Source: JBDSTZ01 sp039927975
Lineage (GTDB): Bacteria; Pseudomonadota; Gammaproteobacteria; Burkholderiales; Burkholderiaceae_D
Direction: 5' to 3'
Length of the DNA: 7,011 nucleotides
NCBI GenBank assembly: GCA_039927975.1
Contig: JBDSTZ010000497.1
Coordinates: 1 to 7,011 of the forward strand
How positions within the stretch are numbered: the first letter of the stretch is position 1; each line of letters begins with the position of its first letter. Shown here piece by piece: positions 1 to 5,866 of this stretch. Made by a program: the position numbers and the translations under genes. The notes under the pieces are model-generated. The model saw only the letters and a program-made list of their open reading frames with translations. It ran no database searches and had not been told where the DNA came from.

Positions 1-23
1 CTATGACGTCCTCGGCAATCCAA

Positions 24-49
24 TTTCACCCAACTTTCACCGGTGAAAG
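24..49. promoter_or_regulatory. Perfect 16-bp palindrome plus extra half-site, candidate operator
   Basis: CTTTCACCGGTGAAAG at 34-49 is its own reverse complement. A further direct copy of the half-site TTTCACC lies at 24-30, 11 bp (about one helical turn) before the copy at 35-41. No T-run follows, so a terminator is unlikely. The arrangement resembles binding sites for a dimeric regulator with an accessory half-site. Which gene it serves is unknown: the Sel1 gene starts some 370 bp downstream, and another gene may lie left of the window. Confidence 0.4.
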
Positions 50-112
50 CGGAATCGCCATCAAACTCCGGCCGCAAGCGCATCAAGAAGCCTGAATCAA
101 ATTCCATCTGCC

Positions 113-139
113 GCGCACACTCCTAGCACGCTTGTGCGC
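113..139. repeat. 7-bp inverted repeat, possible hairpin
   Basis: GCGCACA (113-119) pairs with TGTGCGC (133-139) across a 13-base loop. A smaller alternative hairpin uses GCAC (126-129) and GTGC (134-137) with a GCTT loop, so the two folds exclude each other. It is not followed by a T-run. It could be a weak terminator of a gene lying to the left, a protein site, or chance in GC-rich DNA. Confidence 0.25.
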
Positions 140-421
140 AGTCAAACCCGGCCCCTCTTGATCTATTAAACTTTTTGCAATACCTCTCAGGTCGCTTGCT
201 GCCTACTTGTTGCCCACCTGTTGTCGGTGAATGCCGGTAATTGCTGGCTGTTGCCCGGTTGTTGTCGCCCGGTTCTTGCCTGGTCGCCGCCGAGTCCTAG
301 CCGCTTCTCGCGGGTCGTCACCGCTGCGTCGTCCAGGTTGTCGCGCAAGTTCGAGCCCGCTGGTAGCCTGTTGCAGCTCCGATATTTCTGCGTTTTCACG
401 GCCTGCGGCCGGAGGATGAGC

Positions 422-1819
422 ATGAACCGCCAGAATATTACACGCGAGAACTATCAGACCTATGTGTGGTTCCGCCAGGCGGCCGAACGCGGCAACGCCT
501 ATGCCCAGTTCAATCTCGGTCTCATGTACAAGAAGGGCGAATGCATCGAGCGCGATTACGCGCGCGCCTACAAATGGCTGCGCCAGGCTGCCCTGCAGGG
601 ACTCGCCTTCGCCCAGAACCACCTCGGCGCGCTCTACTACAACGGCCGCGGCGTCGACAAGAGCGATGCCGAAGCGGCCTACTGGTTCCGCCACGCCGCC
701 GAGCAGGGCGACGCCTCGGCCCAGCAGAACCTCGGGCAGATGTACAAAAAAGGCCGCGGCCTCGAACAAAGCCACGAACTGGCGCTCGCCTGGTTCTACC
801 GCGCCGCTGAACAAGGCGTCGCCAGCGCCCAGAACCTGCTGGGCGAATGCTATCTGCACGGCCATGGCGCAGCCGTCAACTTTCCGCTGGCCATGGCCTG
901 GTTCCGCAAGGCGGCGGTGCAGGGCGACCCCCAGGCCCAGCTCAACCTGGGCCTGATGTACAAGCGCGGGCAGGGCGTCGACGTCAACGACACCCAGGCA
1001 CTGTGCTGGTTCCGCCAGTCCGCCGCGCAGGGCGAGCCGGTGGCCCAGCGCCAGCTCGGCGTCGCCTACGCCGACGGCCTCGGGGTGCGCGCCGAACCGC
1101 TGCGCGCGCTGGCCTGGCTGCAGCGCGCCGGCGACCAGGGCGACGCCGAAGCCCAGTTCCACCTCGGCGTCATGCTGGCCAACGGCCAGGGCGTCGATCA
1201 GGACGAGCAGCGCGCGCTGAGCTGGTACCTGCGCGCCGCCGAGCAGGGCCACGCGCTGGCCCAATACAATGTCGGCAGCATGTACGCCAACGGACGCGGC
1301 GTCGCCCGCGACGAGCTGCGCGCGCTCGACTGGTACCGCCGCGCCGCCGACCAGGGCGCGCCCAATGCCCAGTTCAACCTCGGCGTCATTTACGCCAACG
1401 GCCAGGGCGTGCCCAAGGACGAGCTCAAGGCCGCGCACTGGTACCGCATCGCCGCCGAACGGGGCGACGCCAGCGCGCAAAACAATCTGGGCGTCATGTA
1501 CGCCAACGGCCAGGGCGTTGCCCAGGACGACAACCTGGCCGTGTTCTGGTATGGCCAGGCGGCCGAGCAGGGCCATTCGCTGGCCCAGTACAACCTGGCC
1601 GGCATGTACAGCAGCGGGCGCGGCGTGGCGCGCGACAGCGTGCGTTCATATATGTGGATGCTGTTGGCCGCCGAAGCCGGCGACGAGACCGCCGGCGCCA
1701 ACAAGAGCATCGTCGCGCGCCGCCTGACCCCGGCCGAAATCGGCTCGGCCCTCGACCTCACGCGCCAATGGCAGATCAGCCACACCTGCCAGGCCGCCGG
1801 CGCCCGTCCGTTCGCTTGA
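422..1819 (+). CDS. Sel1-like repeat (SLR) protein, eleven repeats
   Basis: This gene encodes a 465-residue protein made almost entirely of Sel1-like repeats. These are TPR-related helix-turn-helix units that build a superhelical scaffold for protein-protein contacts. Residues 25-420 hold eleven consecutive units of exactly 36 residues with the pattern A-Q-x-N-L-G-x-M-Y-x-x-G-x-G-V, then A-x-x-W-[FY]-x-x-A-A-x-Q-G. Half a unit precedes them (residues 11-24) and a degenerate helical cap follows (421-465). I see no signal peptide or membrane segment, so the product is probably cytoplasmic. ATG 422 is chosen because GGAGG at 411-415 sits six bases before it; an in-frame ATG at 416 touches that site. 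The frame stays open upstream to a TTG at 221, but I do not believe the extension. SLR proteins often act as adaptors in signalling, envelope or virulence processes; the partner here cannot be read from sequence. Confidence 0.92.
   Translation: MNRQNITRENYQTYVWFRQAAERGNAYAQFNLGLMYKKGECIERDYARAYKWLRQAALQGLAFAQNHLGALYYNGRGVDKSDAEAAYWFRHAAEQGDASAQQNLGQMYKKGRGLEQSHELALAWFYRAAEQGVASAQNLLGECYLHGHGAAVNFPLAMAWFRKAAVQGDPQAQLNLGLMYKRGQGVDVNDTQALCWFRQSAAQGEPVAQRQLGVAYADGLGVRAEPLRALAWLQRAGDQGDAEAQFHLGVMLANGQGVDQDEQRALSWYLRAAEQGHALAQYNVGSMYANGRGVARDELRALDWYRRAADQGAPNAQFNLGVIYANGQGVPKDELKAAHWYRIAAERGDASAQNNLGVMYANGQGVAQDDNLAVFWYGQAAEQGHSLAQYNLAGMYSSGRGVARDSVRSYMWMLLAAEAGDETAGANKSIVARRLTPAEIGSALDLTRQWQISHTCQAAGARPFA
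494..1681 (+). repeat. Eleven 108-bp tandem units encoding Sel1 repeats
   Basis: Units begin every 108 bp from 494 with no insertion or deletion, each encoding 36 residues. The later units (7-10) are closest to one another. Units 9 and 10 share the 20-base stretch TACGCCAACGGCCAGGGCGT, at 1391-1410 and 1499-1518. Units 8 and 11 share H-x-L-A-Q-Y-N and G-R-G-V-A-R-D, hinting that a block of three units was once duplicated. The earlier units are more diverged. Confidence 0.9.
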
Positions 1820-1850
1820 GCGCGCCTTCCGCATCCGCCGGGCGGCGCGC
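1820..1850 (+). terminator. GC-rich hairpin after the Sel1 gene, possible terminator
   Basis: GCGCGCC (1820-1826) can pair with GGCGCGC (1844-1850), starting directly after the stop codon. The loop is 17 bases and itself contains a GC-rich alternative fold. Only a poor T-tract follows (GTATTT), so intrinsic termination would be weak. The position between the Sel1 stop and the next promoter is right for a terminator. Confidence 0.3.
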
Positions 1851-1916
1851 GTATTTACCGCCCGATATCACTCCGTCATCAACCCGCAGTTGTATTTCAG
1901 CAGCAACATAACGTTC

Positions 1917-1946
1917 TTCACAGAATTTGTTGCAACACGTTACAAT
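1917..1946 (+). promoter_or_regulatory. Sigma70-type promoter of the cupredoxin/c-di-GMP unit
   Basis: A -35 box TTCACA (1917-1922, five of six consensus bases) and a -10 box TACAAT (1941-1946, five of six) are separated by 18 bp. The predicted transcript start is near 1953. The spacer contains the perfect 10-bp palindrome TGTTGCAACA (1928-1937), a good place for a repressor or activator to bind. The region is clearly more AT-rich than the flanking genes. Confidence 0.6.
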
Positions 1947-2006
1947 CGGGACACAAGATGCCTTACCATGAGGGATCAAGCACGTCCATTCTCTCCGATT
2001 GTCACT

Positions 2007-2651
2007 ATGATCACAGCCGTCCGCGCCGCCGCCGCCTTTGTTGCCGTTTCCCTGACGCTGTCCGCCCAAGCCGGCGCCGCTGCGCTGGCCGTCAGCGTAA
2101 TCGACGGTGACGGCAAACCTTTGGCCGACACCGTCGTGTATGTCGAGCTTGACGGCGCCGTGAGCGCGCCACGCAACCCTAAGCCGGCCGAAATCGAACA
2201 GCGCGGCCTCAAATTTCTGCCCCTGGTGAGCGTGATCCAGGCCGGCGCCCAGATCGCGTTTCCGAACAACGACAAGGTGCGCCACCACATCTACTCCTTT
2301 TCGCCCGCCAAGAAGTTCGACCAGAAACTCTATTCCGGCGTGGCCGCCGCGCCGCAAGTGTTCGACAAAGCGGGCACCGTGGTCCTCGGCTGCAACATCC
2401 ACGACCGCATGATCGCCTACGTGAAAGTGCTCGACACCCCGTACTTCGCCAAGACCGATGCAGCCGGCGTCGCCCGCATCGAGCTGCCGGCCGCCGCGAA
2501 GGGCAGTCTCAAAGCCTGGCATTTCAATATGCAAGGCGCCGCGCCGGCCGAGCTGAGCGTGAATGTCAAAGCGGGCGAGTCGCCGACCCCGGCCAGCTTC
2601 AAGCTGCCGCTCAAGCCGCGCGACGAAACGGCCGCGTTGGCGGGGCAGTAA
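2007..2651 (+). CDS. Exported cupredoxin-like protein ('methylamine utilization protein' type)
   Basis: This gene encodes a 214-residue protein of the family often auto-named methylamine utilization protein, which has a plastocyanin-like fold. Residues 1-25 look like a Sec signal peptide: Arg6, then an Ala/Val/Leu core and an A-Q-A or A-G-A cleavage site. The mature protein is therefore probably periplasmic. Possible type-1 copper ligands are His93 or His94 in V-R-H-H-I-Y, then Cys129, His132 and Met135 in G-C-N-I-H-D-R-M; the order H...C-x2-H-x2-M fits a cupredoxin. A beta-rich C-terminal part follows. An alternative ATG at 1968 adds 13 residues, but that stretch has low GC at third positions, lies only about 15 bases from the predicted transcript start, and gives a longer signal-peptide N-region. 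Neither start has a clear Shine-Dalgarno site. No mau genes are nearby, so a role in methylamine oxidation is not supported. The next gene starts one base after the stop. Confidence 0.85.
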   Translation: MITAVRAAAAFVAVSLTLSAQAGAAALAVSVIDGDGKPLADTVVYVELDGAVSAPRNPKPAEIEQRGLKFLPLVSVIQAGAQIAFPNNDKVRHHIYSFSPAKKFDQKLYSGVAAAPQVFDKAGTVVLGCNIHDRMIAYVKVLDTPYFAKTDAAGVARIELPAAAKGSLKAWHFNMQGAAPAELSVNVKAGESPTPASFKLPLKPRDETAALAGQ

Positions 2652-2652
2652 T

Positions 2653-5085
2653 ATGAAGTTGCGCTTTCGAAGCCTGGAAGGGCGCATCGCCACCCTGTTC
2701 CTGCTGCTGATCATCGTGGTGCAGGTGGTCGGCCTGGCCGTCATCCAGCAAGGCATCAACGCCAACGCGCGCGCCTCGGTCGCCACCGAACTGACCAACG
2801 GCGAAAAAGTCTTGCGCAAGCTGATCGAACAAAGCGCGCAAAAGCGCCGCTTCGGCGCCCAGGTGCTGGCGCGCGACACCGGCTTCGTCCAGGCGGTTGG
2901 CAACAACGCCGACGGCGATCGCGAAACCATCATCTCGGCGCTGGAAAACAGCGCCCGCCGCGCGCGCGCCGACCTCACCATGCTGGTCGACGGCGAGCGC
3001 AAGGTCAAGGTCACGACCGGCATCGGCGCCGCTCCCGCGCTGGAAAAGCTGGTCATGGGCCTGCTCGACAACTCCGAGCGCGGCGACGGCGCCAGCGGCA
3101 TCGCCATCGTCGACAACAAGCCTTTCCAGATCGTCGTCATGCCCGTCAAGGCGCCCGTCACGATCGCCTGGGTGGTGATGGGCTTCGCCATCGACAAGGC
3201 CATCGCCAGCGACATGAAGGAGCTGTCGGCGCTCGAAGTGTCGATCCTGACGCGCCAGGGCCAGGGCCGCTGGATGCCGGTGGTCGGCACCCAGAGCGCG
3301 GCCGCGCTGGCCATAGTCGGCGCGCGCCTTGACAGCGCCCGCGCGGCTGCCGCGCTGGCCTTCGACGTCGACATCGACAACGCCCATTACAGCGCGCGCC
3401 TGGTCGACATCGGCGCCGACGCCCAAGGCCGCGCAGTCGTCGTGCTGGCCCGTTCGATCGACGAAGCGGCCGCCGAGTACGCGCGCCTCGAACGGCGCCT
3501 GATCATGCTGACGATCGCCGGCATCGTGCTCGCCGCGCTGGTCAGCGTACTGACCGCCAAGCGCATCGCGCAGCCGCTGCGCCAGCTCGCCAGCACCGCC
3601 CGCCGCCTCGAGCGCGGCGACTACCAGGGCCAGATTGAACTGGTGCGCGACGACGAGATCGGCGCGCTCGCCAAAGCCTTCGACGGCATGCGCGACGGGA
3701 TCGCCAAGCGCGAACAGGAAATCCGCCGCCTGGCTTACTGGGATTCGCTGACCAACCTGCCCAACCGCGCCCAATTCGTGCTGCTGCTCGACGCGGCGCT
3801 GGCCGAGGCGGGCAAGCGCGAGCAGCAAGTGTTCGTGCTGATGATGGACCTCGACCGCTTTAAACATGTCAACGACGTCATGGGCCACAACTTCGGCGAC
3901 GCCCTGTTGCGCCAGGTCGCCGAGCGCATCAAGCAGCAAGTCGTGGGCGCCCATGGCGGCGCCCAGGTCGCGCGCCTGGGCGGTGACGAATTCGTCGTGC
4001 TGCTGGCCGGGATCGACCTGGCCCAGGCCGAGCGCATCGCCGGCGGCATCCTGCAGGCGCTCGAAAAACCGCTCTCGCTCGACGACCAGACGGTCGACAT
4101 CGGCGCCGGTCTCGGCATCGCCGGCTATCCGCTGCACGGCGGCGACGCCGAATCGCTGCTCAGCATGGCCGAAGTGGCCATGTACAACGCCAAGCAGCGC
4201 AACGACGGCGCCCAGGTCTACGATCCGACCATCGACAAGTCGAGCGCCACCAGCCTGTCGCTGCTGACCGAACTGCGCAACGGCATCGAGCGCAACGAAT
4301 TCCGCCTGCACGTGCAGCCCAAGATGAAGCTCGACACCGGCGAAGTGATCGGCGTCGAAGCGCTGGTGCGCTGGATGCACCCCGAACGCGGCAACGTCTT
4401 CCCCGACGAATTCATCCCCTTCGCCGAGCAGACTGGTTTCATTCGCGTGCTCACGCGCTGGGTGCTTGACCAGTCGGCCGCCCTGTGCCGCCAGATGGCC
4501 GCCGAAGGGCTGCACCTGAAAGTGTCGGTCAACCTGTCGACCCGCGACCTGCTCGACCAGGATCTGCCGGCCAAATTCGGCGAGATCCTGCAGCGCCACG
4601 GCGTCCTGCCATCCTCGTTCTGCCTGGAGATCACCGAGAGCGCGATCATGGACGATCCGATCCGCGCCCAGCAAACCCTGGAGCGCCTGCACGCGATGGG
4701 CGTCGACCTGTCGATCGACGACTTCGGCACCGGCTACTCCTCGCTGGCCTACCTCAAGCGCCTGCCGGTCGACGAACTGAAGATCGACAAATCCTTCGTG
4801 CTGAACATGGAAAACGACGTCGGCGACACCAAGATCGTGCGCTCGACCATCGACCTTGGCCACAACATGGGCTTGCGCGTGGTGGCCGAAGGCATCGAGA
4901 GCGAAGCGGTATGGCGCCTGCTGGCGGCGCTCGGCTGCGACCAGGGCCAGGGCTACTTCATGAGCCGGCCGATCCCCGGCGACAAGCTGATCGAGTGGGT
5001 GCGCAACTGGGTGCCGCCGGTCAGAAACCCGCTGCCCTACACCGAGACAATCGACACCTTGTTTTCCAAGGCCCGCTCGACCTGA
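2653..5085 (+). CDS. Membrane-bound GGDEF-EAL c-di-GMP enzyme with periplasmic sensor region
   Basis: This 810-residue inner-membrane protein carries both c-di-GMP modules. A membrane helix (about 12-31) is followed by a periplasmic region of some 250 residues that resembles a Cache-type sensor (subtype not determined). A second helix (about 283-302), a HAMP linker (about 303-355), GGDEF (about 360-520) and EAL (about 538-785) come next. The cyclase signature is intact (G-G-D-E-F 443-447, with D-L-D-R-F-K from 399), but the usual inhibitory RxxD motif is absent: His434 and Ala437 occupy those positions. The EAL residues look complete: Glu569 (E-A-L), Asn627, Glu659, Asp689-Asp690 (D-D-F-G-T-G), Lys710, Glu746 and Gln766. 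Phosphodiesterase activity is therefore expected, and cyclase activity is possible. ATG 2653 lies one base after the cupredoxin stop, behind a GGGG ribosome site, so the two genes are probably co-transcribed and translationally linked. An upstream in-frame start inside the cupredoxin gene is unlikely. Confidence 0.93.
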   Translation: MKLRFRSLEGRIATLFLLLIIVVQVVGLAVIQQGINANARASVATELTNGEKVLRKLIEQSAQKRRFGAQVLARDTGFVQAVGNNADGDRETIISALENSARRARADLTMLVDGERKVKVTTGIGAAPALEKLVMGLLDNSERGDGASGIAIVDNKPFQIVVMPVKAPVTIAWVVMGFAIDKAIASDMKELSALEVSILTRQGQGRWMPVVGTQSAAALAIVGARLDSARAAAALAFDVDIDNAHYSARLVDIGADAQGRAVVVLARSIDEAAAEYARLERRLIMLTIAGIVLAALVSVLTAKRIAQPLRQLASTARRLERGDYQGQIELVRDDEIGALAKAFDGMRDGIAKREQEIRRLAYWDSLTNLPNRAQFVLLLDAALAEAGKREQQVFVLMMDLDRFKHVNDVMGHNFGDALLRQVAERIKQQVVGAHGGAQVARLGGDEFVVLLAGIDLAQAERIAGGILQALEKPLSLDDQTVDIGAGLGIAGYPLHGGDAESLLSMAEVAMYNAKQRNDGAQVYDPTIDKSSATSLSLLTELRNGIERNEFRLHVQPKMKLDTGEVIGVEALVRWMHPERGNVFPDEFIPFAEQTGFIRVLTRWVLDQSAALCRQMAAEGLHLKVSVNLSTRDLLDQDLPAKFGEILQRHGVLPSSFCLEITESAIMDDPIRAQQTLERLHAMGVDLSIDDFGTGYSSLAYLKRLPVDELKIDKSFVLNMENDVGDTKIVRSTIDLGHNMGLRVVAEGIESEAVWRLLAALGCDQGQGYFMSRPIPGDKLIEWVRNWVPPVRNPLPYTETIDTLFSKARST

Positions 5086-5108
5086 TCGCCGTCCGGGCGC
5101 GCCTGCGC

Positions 5109-5684
5109 CTAGCGGTGCACCACCACCAGCAGCGCCTTCGCCTCGGTCTTCCCAGGGTTGCGGATCACATGCTGCTGGTCGGCCGCGTAGCGCGCCGTGC
5201 CCCCCAGCTTGACCTTCTTCGTGCTGTCCCCGACCTCCACTTCGATCGTCCCGTGCAGCACCGTCAAGTGTTCGCAAGTGCCGGGATCGTGTGCCTGCGA
5301 TTCGAGCGCGCCGCCTGGCGCCAGCGTCAATTCATACCACTCGTACTTGCCCGCCAGGTCCATCGGGCCGAGAATCCGCAGCACGTAGCCGGCGTGCGCG
5401 CCGGGCAGGGTCGGCGTCTCGTGCGCGTCGACCACCCGGATTGTCTCGGCCGGCCGGCTCTCGCCCGACAGCAGTTCGCCGATCGCCACCCCGAGCGCGT
5501 TGGCCAGGCGCCAGGTGATCGCGATGGTCGGATTTGCCTTTTCGCGCTCGATCTGCGACAGCATCGACTTCGACACCCCGGCGATGCGCGACAGGTCCTC
5601 CAGCGTCAGCCCGCGCGCCAGGCGCAGGCGCTGGAGCGTGGCGCCCACTTCGGGAGGGGAGTTGCTGGCATCGAGAATTTTCAT
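5109..5684 (-). CDS. XRE-family regulator with C-terminal cupin domain
   Basis: This 191-residue transcription factor has an N-terminal helix-turn-helix of the Cro/CI (XRE) type at about 13-72, seen as L-R-x-A-R-G-L-T-L-E-D-L-S, then G-V-S-K-S-M-L-S-Q-I-E. A C-terminal cupin-2 barrel (about 115-188) is likely to sense a small ligand or metal. Possible cupin residues are His132, Glu138, His139 and, in the second motif, His172 and Asn176; the classic HxH is not conserved. I chose ATG 5684. A GTG at 5708 would add eight residues but lacks a nearby ribosome site; the chosen start has only a weak GGA. The gene is divergent from kbl, so it probably regulates kbl and, beyond the edge, tdh, as well as itself. 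The stop lies 23 bp from that of the GGDEF-EAL gene, tail to tail. Other XRE-cupin proteins control amine or amino-acid catabolism, which fits. Confidence 0.88.
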   Translation of the reverse strand: MKILDASNSPPEVGATLQRLRLARGLTLEDLSRIAGVSKSMLSQIEREKANPTIAITWRLANALGVAIGELLSGESRPAETIRVVDAHETPTLPGAHAGYVLRILGPMDLAGKYEWYELTLAPGGALESQAHDPGTCEHLTVLHGTIEVEVGDSTKKVKLGGTARYAADQQHVIRNPGKTEAKALLVVVHR

Positions 5685-5866
5685 TAACTGGTCCGGTTTG
5701 ACGTGCACGCTTGCAGCGAAGGCGCACCTCGGGTATATTCATTATATTGGATTTAAGTTCGATATAACGGAAAACGGTCATTTTCCGAAACGGTGCAAAC
5801 TAGACATGCACGGTACCGCATGGCGGACGCGCCGGTCAAGCCGGCATCAACCAGCAGAGGACATTC
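5685..5866. promoter_or_regulatory. Divergent promoter region between the XRE-cupin gene and kbl
   Basis: The stretch 5733-5768 is strikingly AT-rich. On the minus strand it gives a perfect -10 box TATAAT (5746-5741) for the regulator, with no good -35 box. On the plus strand TATAAC (5763-5768) is a likely -10 box for kbl, again with a weak -35, suggesting activator help or regulated promoters. An inverted repeat (5768-5787) overlaps the end of this -10 box, and the perfect palindrome CGGTACCG (5811-5818) lies in the kbl leader. The implied kbl leader is about 90 bases. Confidence 0.5.
5768..5787. promoter_or_regulatory. Inverted repeat CGGAAAA-N6-TTTTCCG, candidate operator
   Basis: Perfect 7-bp arms (5768-5774 and 5781-5787) flank a 6-bp spacer. 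AACGG also occurs three times as a direct repeat, at 5766, 5773 and 5789. The element covers the expected kbl transcript start, a position typical of a repressor site. The adjacent XRE-cupin protein is the natural candidate to bind it; this is inference. Confidence 0.45.

Larger units (their letters stand above)
1..421. other. Non-coding upstream region of the Sel1-repeat gene
   Basis: No convincing gene lies here. Three short open stretches touch the left edge: a plus frame ending with TGA at 93-95, a plus frame ending at 44-46, and a minus frame from an ATG at 83 running off the window. Any of them could be the tip of a neighbouring gene, but none is recognisable. The region holds a perfect palindrome (34-49), a 7-bp inverted repeat (113-119 with 133-139) and a TTG-rich stretch (about 196-277). 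The Sel1 frame stays open back to a TTG at 221, but that extension has an unusual composition and no ribosome site, so I treat it as leader. I could not find a strong sigma70 promoter. The AT-rich stretch around 158-185 is the likeliest place for one. Confidence 0.55.

Noticed and set aside
1..83. Possible start of a minus-strand gene from ATG at 83, or tail of a plus-strand gene ending at 93-95
   Set aside because: Fewer than 31 codons are visible in either case and nothing is recognisable; the window edge prevents a decision.
221..421. TTG start at 221 extending the Sel1 protein by 67 residues
   Set aside because: The extension is encoded by a TTG-rich simple sequence, is Cys/Ser/Arg-rich without a convincing signal peptide, and has no ribosome site, whereas GGAGG is ideally placed for ATG 422.
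203..1576. 457-codon open frame on the minus strand opposite the Sel1 gene
   Set aside because: It is a mirror of a GC-rich tandem repeat: because each 108-bp unit lacks a stop in that frame, the whole array does. The protein is a low-complexity Ala/Leu/Gly/Val repeat and the plus frame is a recognisable family.
2007..2651. Methylamine oxidation role for the cupredoxin-like gene
   Set aside because: None of the mau structural or maturation genes are nearby and the neighbour is a c-di-GMP enzyme; the family name alone does not support the function.
1776..3380. 534-codon minus-strand open frame across the Sel1 end, promoter and cupredoxin gene
   Set aside because: It runs through a clear promoter and opposite two well-supported genes, has a low-complexity Ser/Arg/Ala composition, and matches no family I recognise.
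5086..5109. Small hairpin GGCGC-GCCT-GCGCC (5096-5109) between the convergent genes as a bidirectional terminator
   Set aside because: It has only five base pairs, no T-run on either strand, and reaches the stop codon of the regulator; too weak to call.
2611..5277. 888-codon open frame on the minus strand opposite the GGDEF-EAL gene
   Set aside because: It is a typical antisense shadow in high-GC DNA. It overlaps a gene with complete catalytic motifs, and its translation resembles no family I know.
5811..5818. CGGTACCG palindrome in the kbl leader as a separate operator
   Set aside because: Eight base pairs in GC-rich DNA can easily arise by chance; mentioned only as part of the intergenic region.
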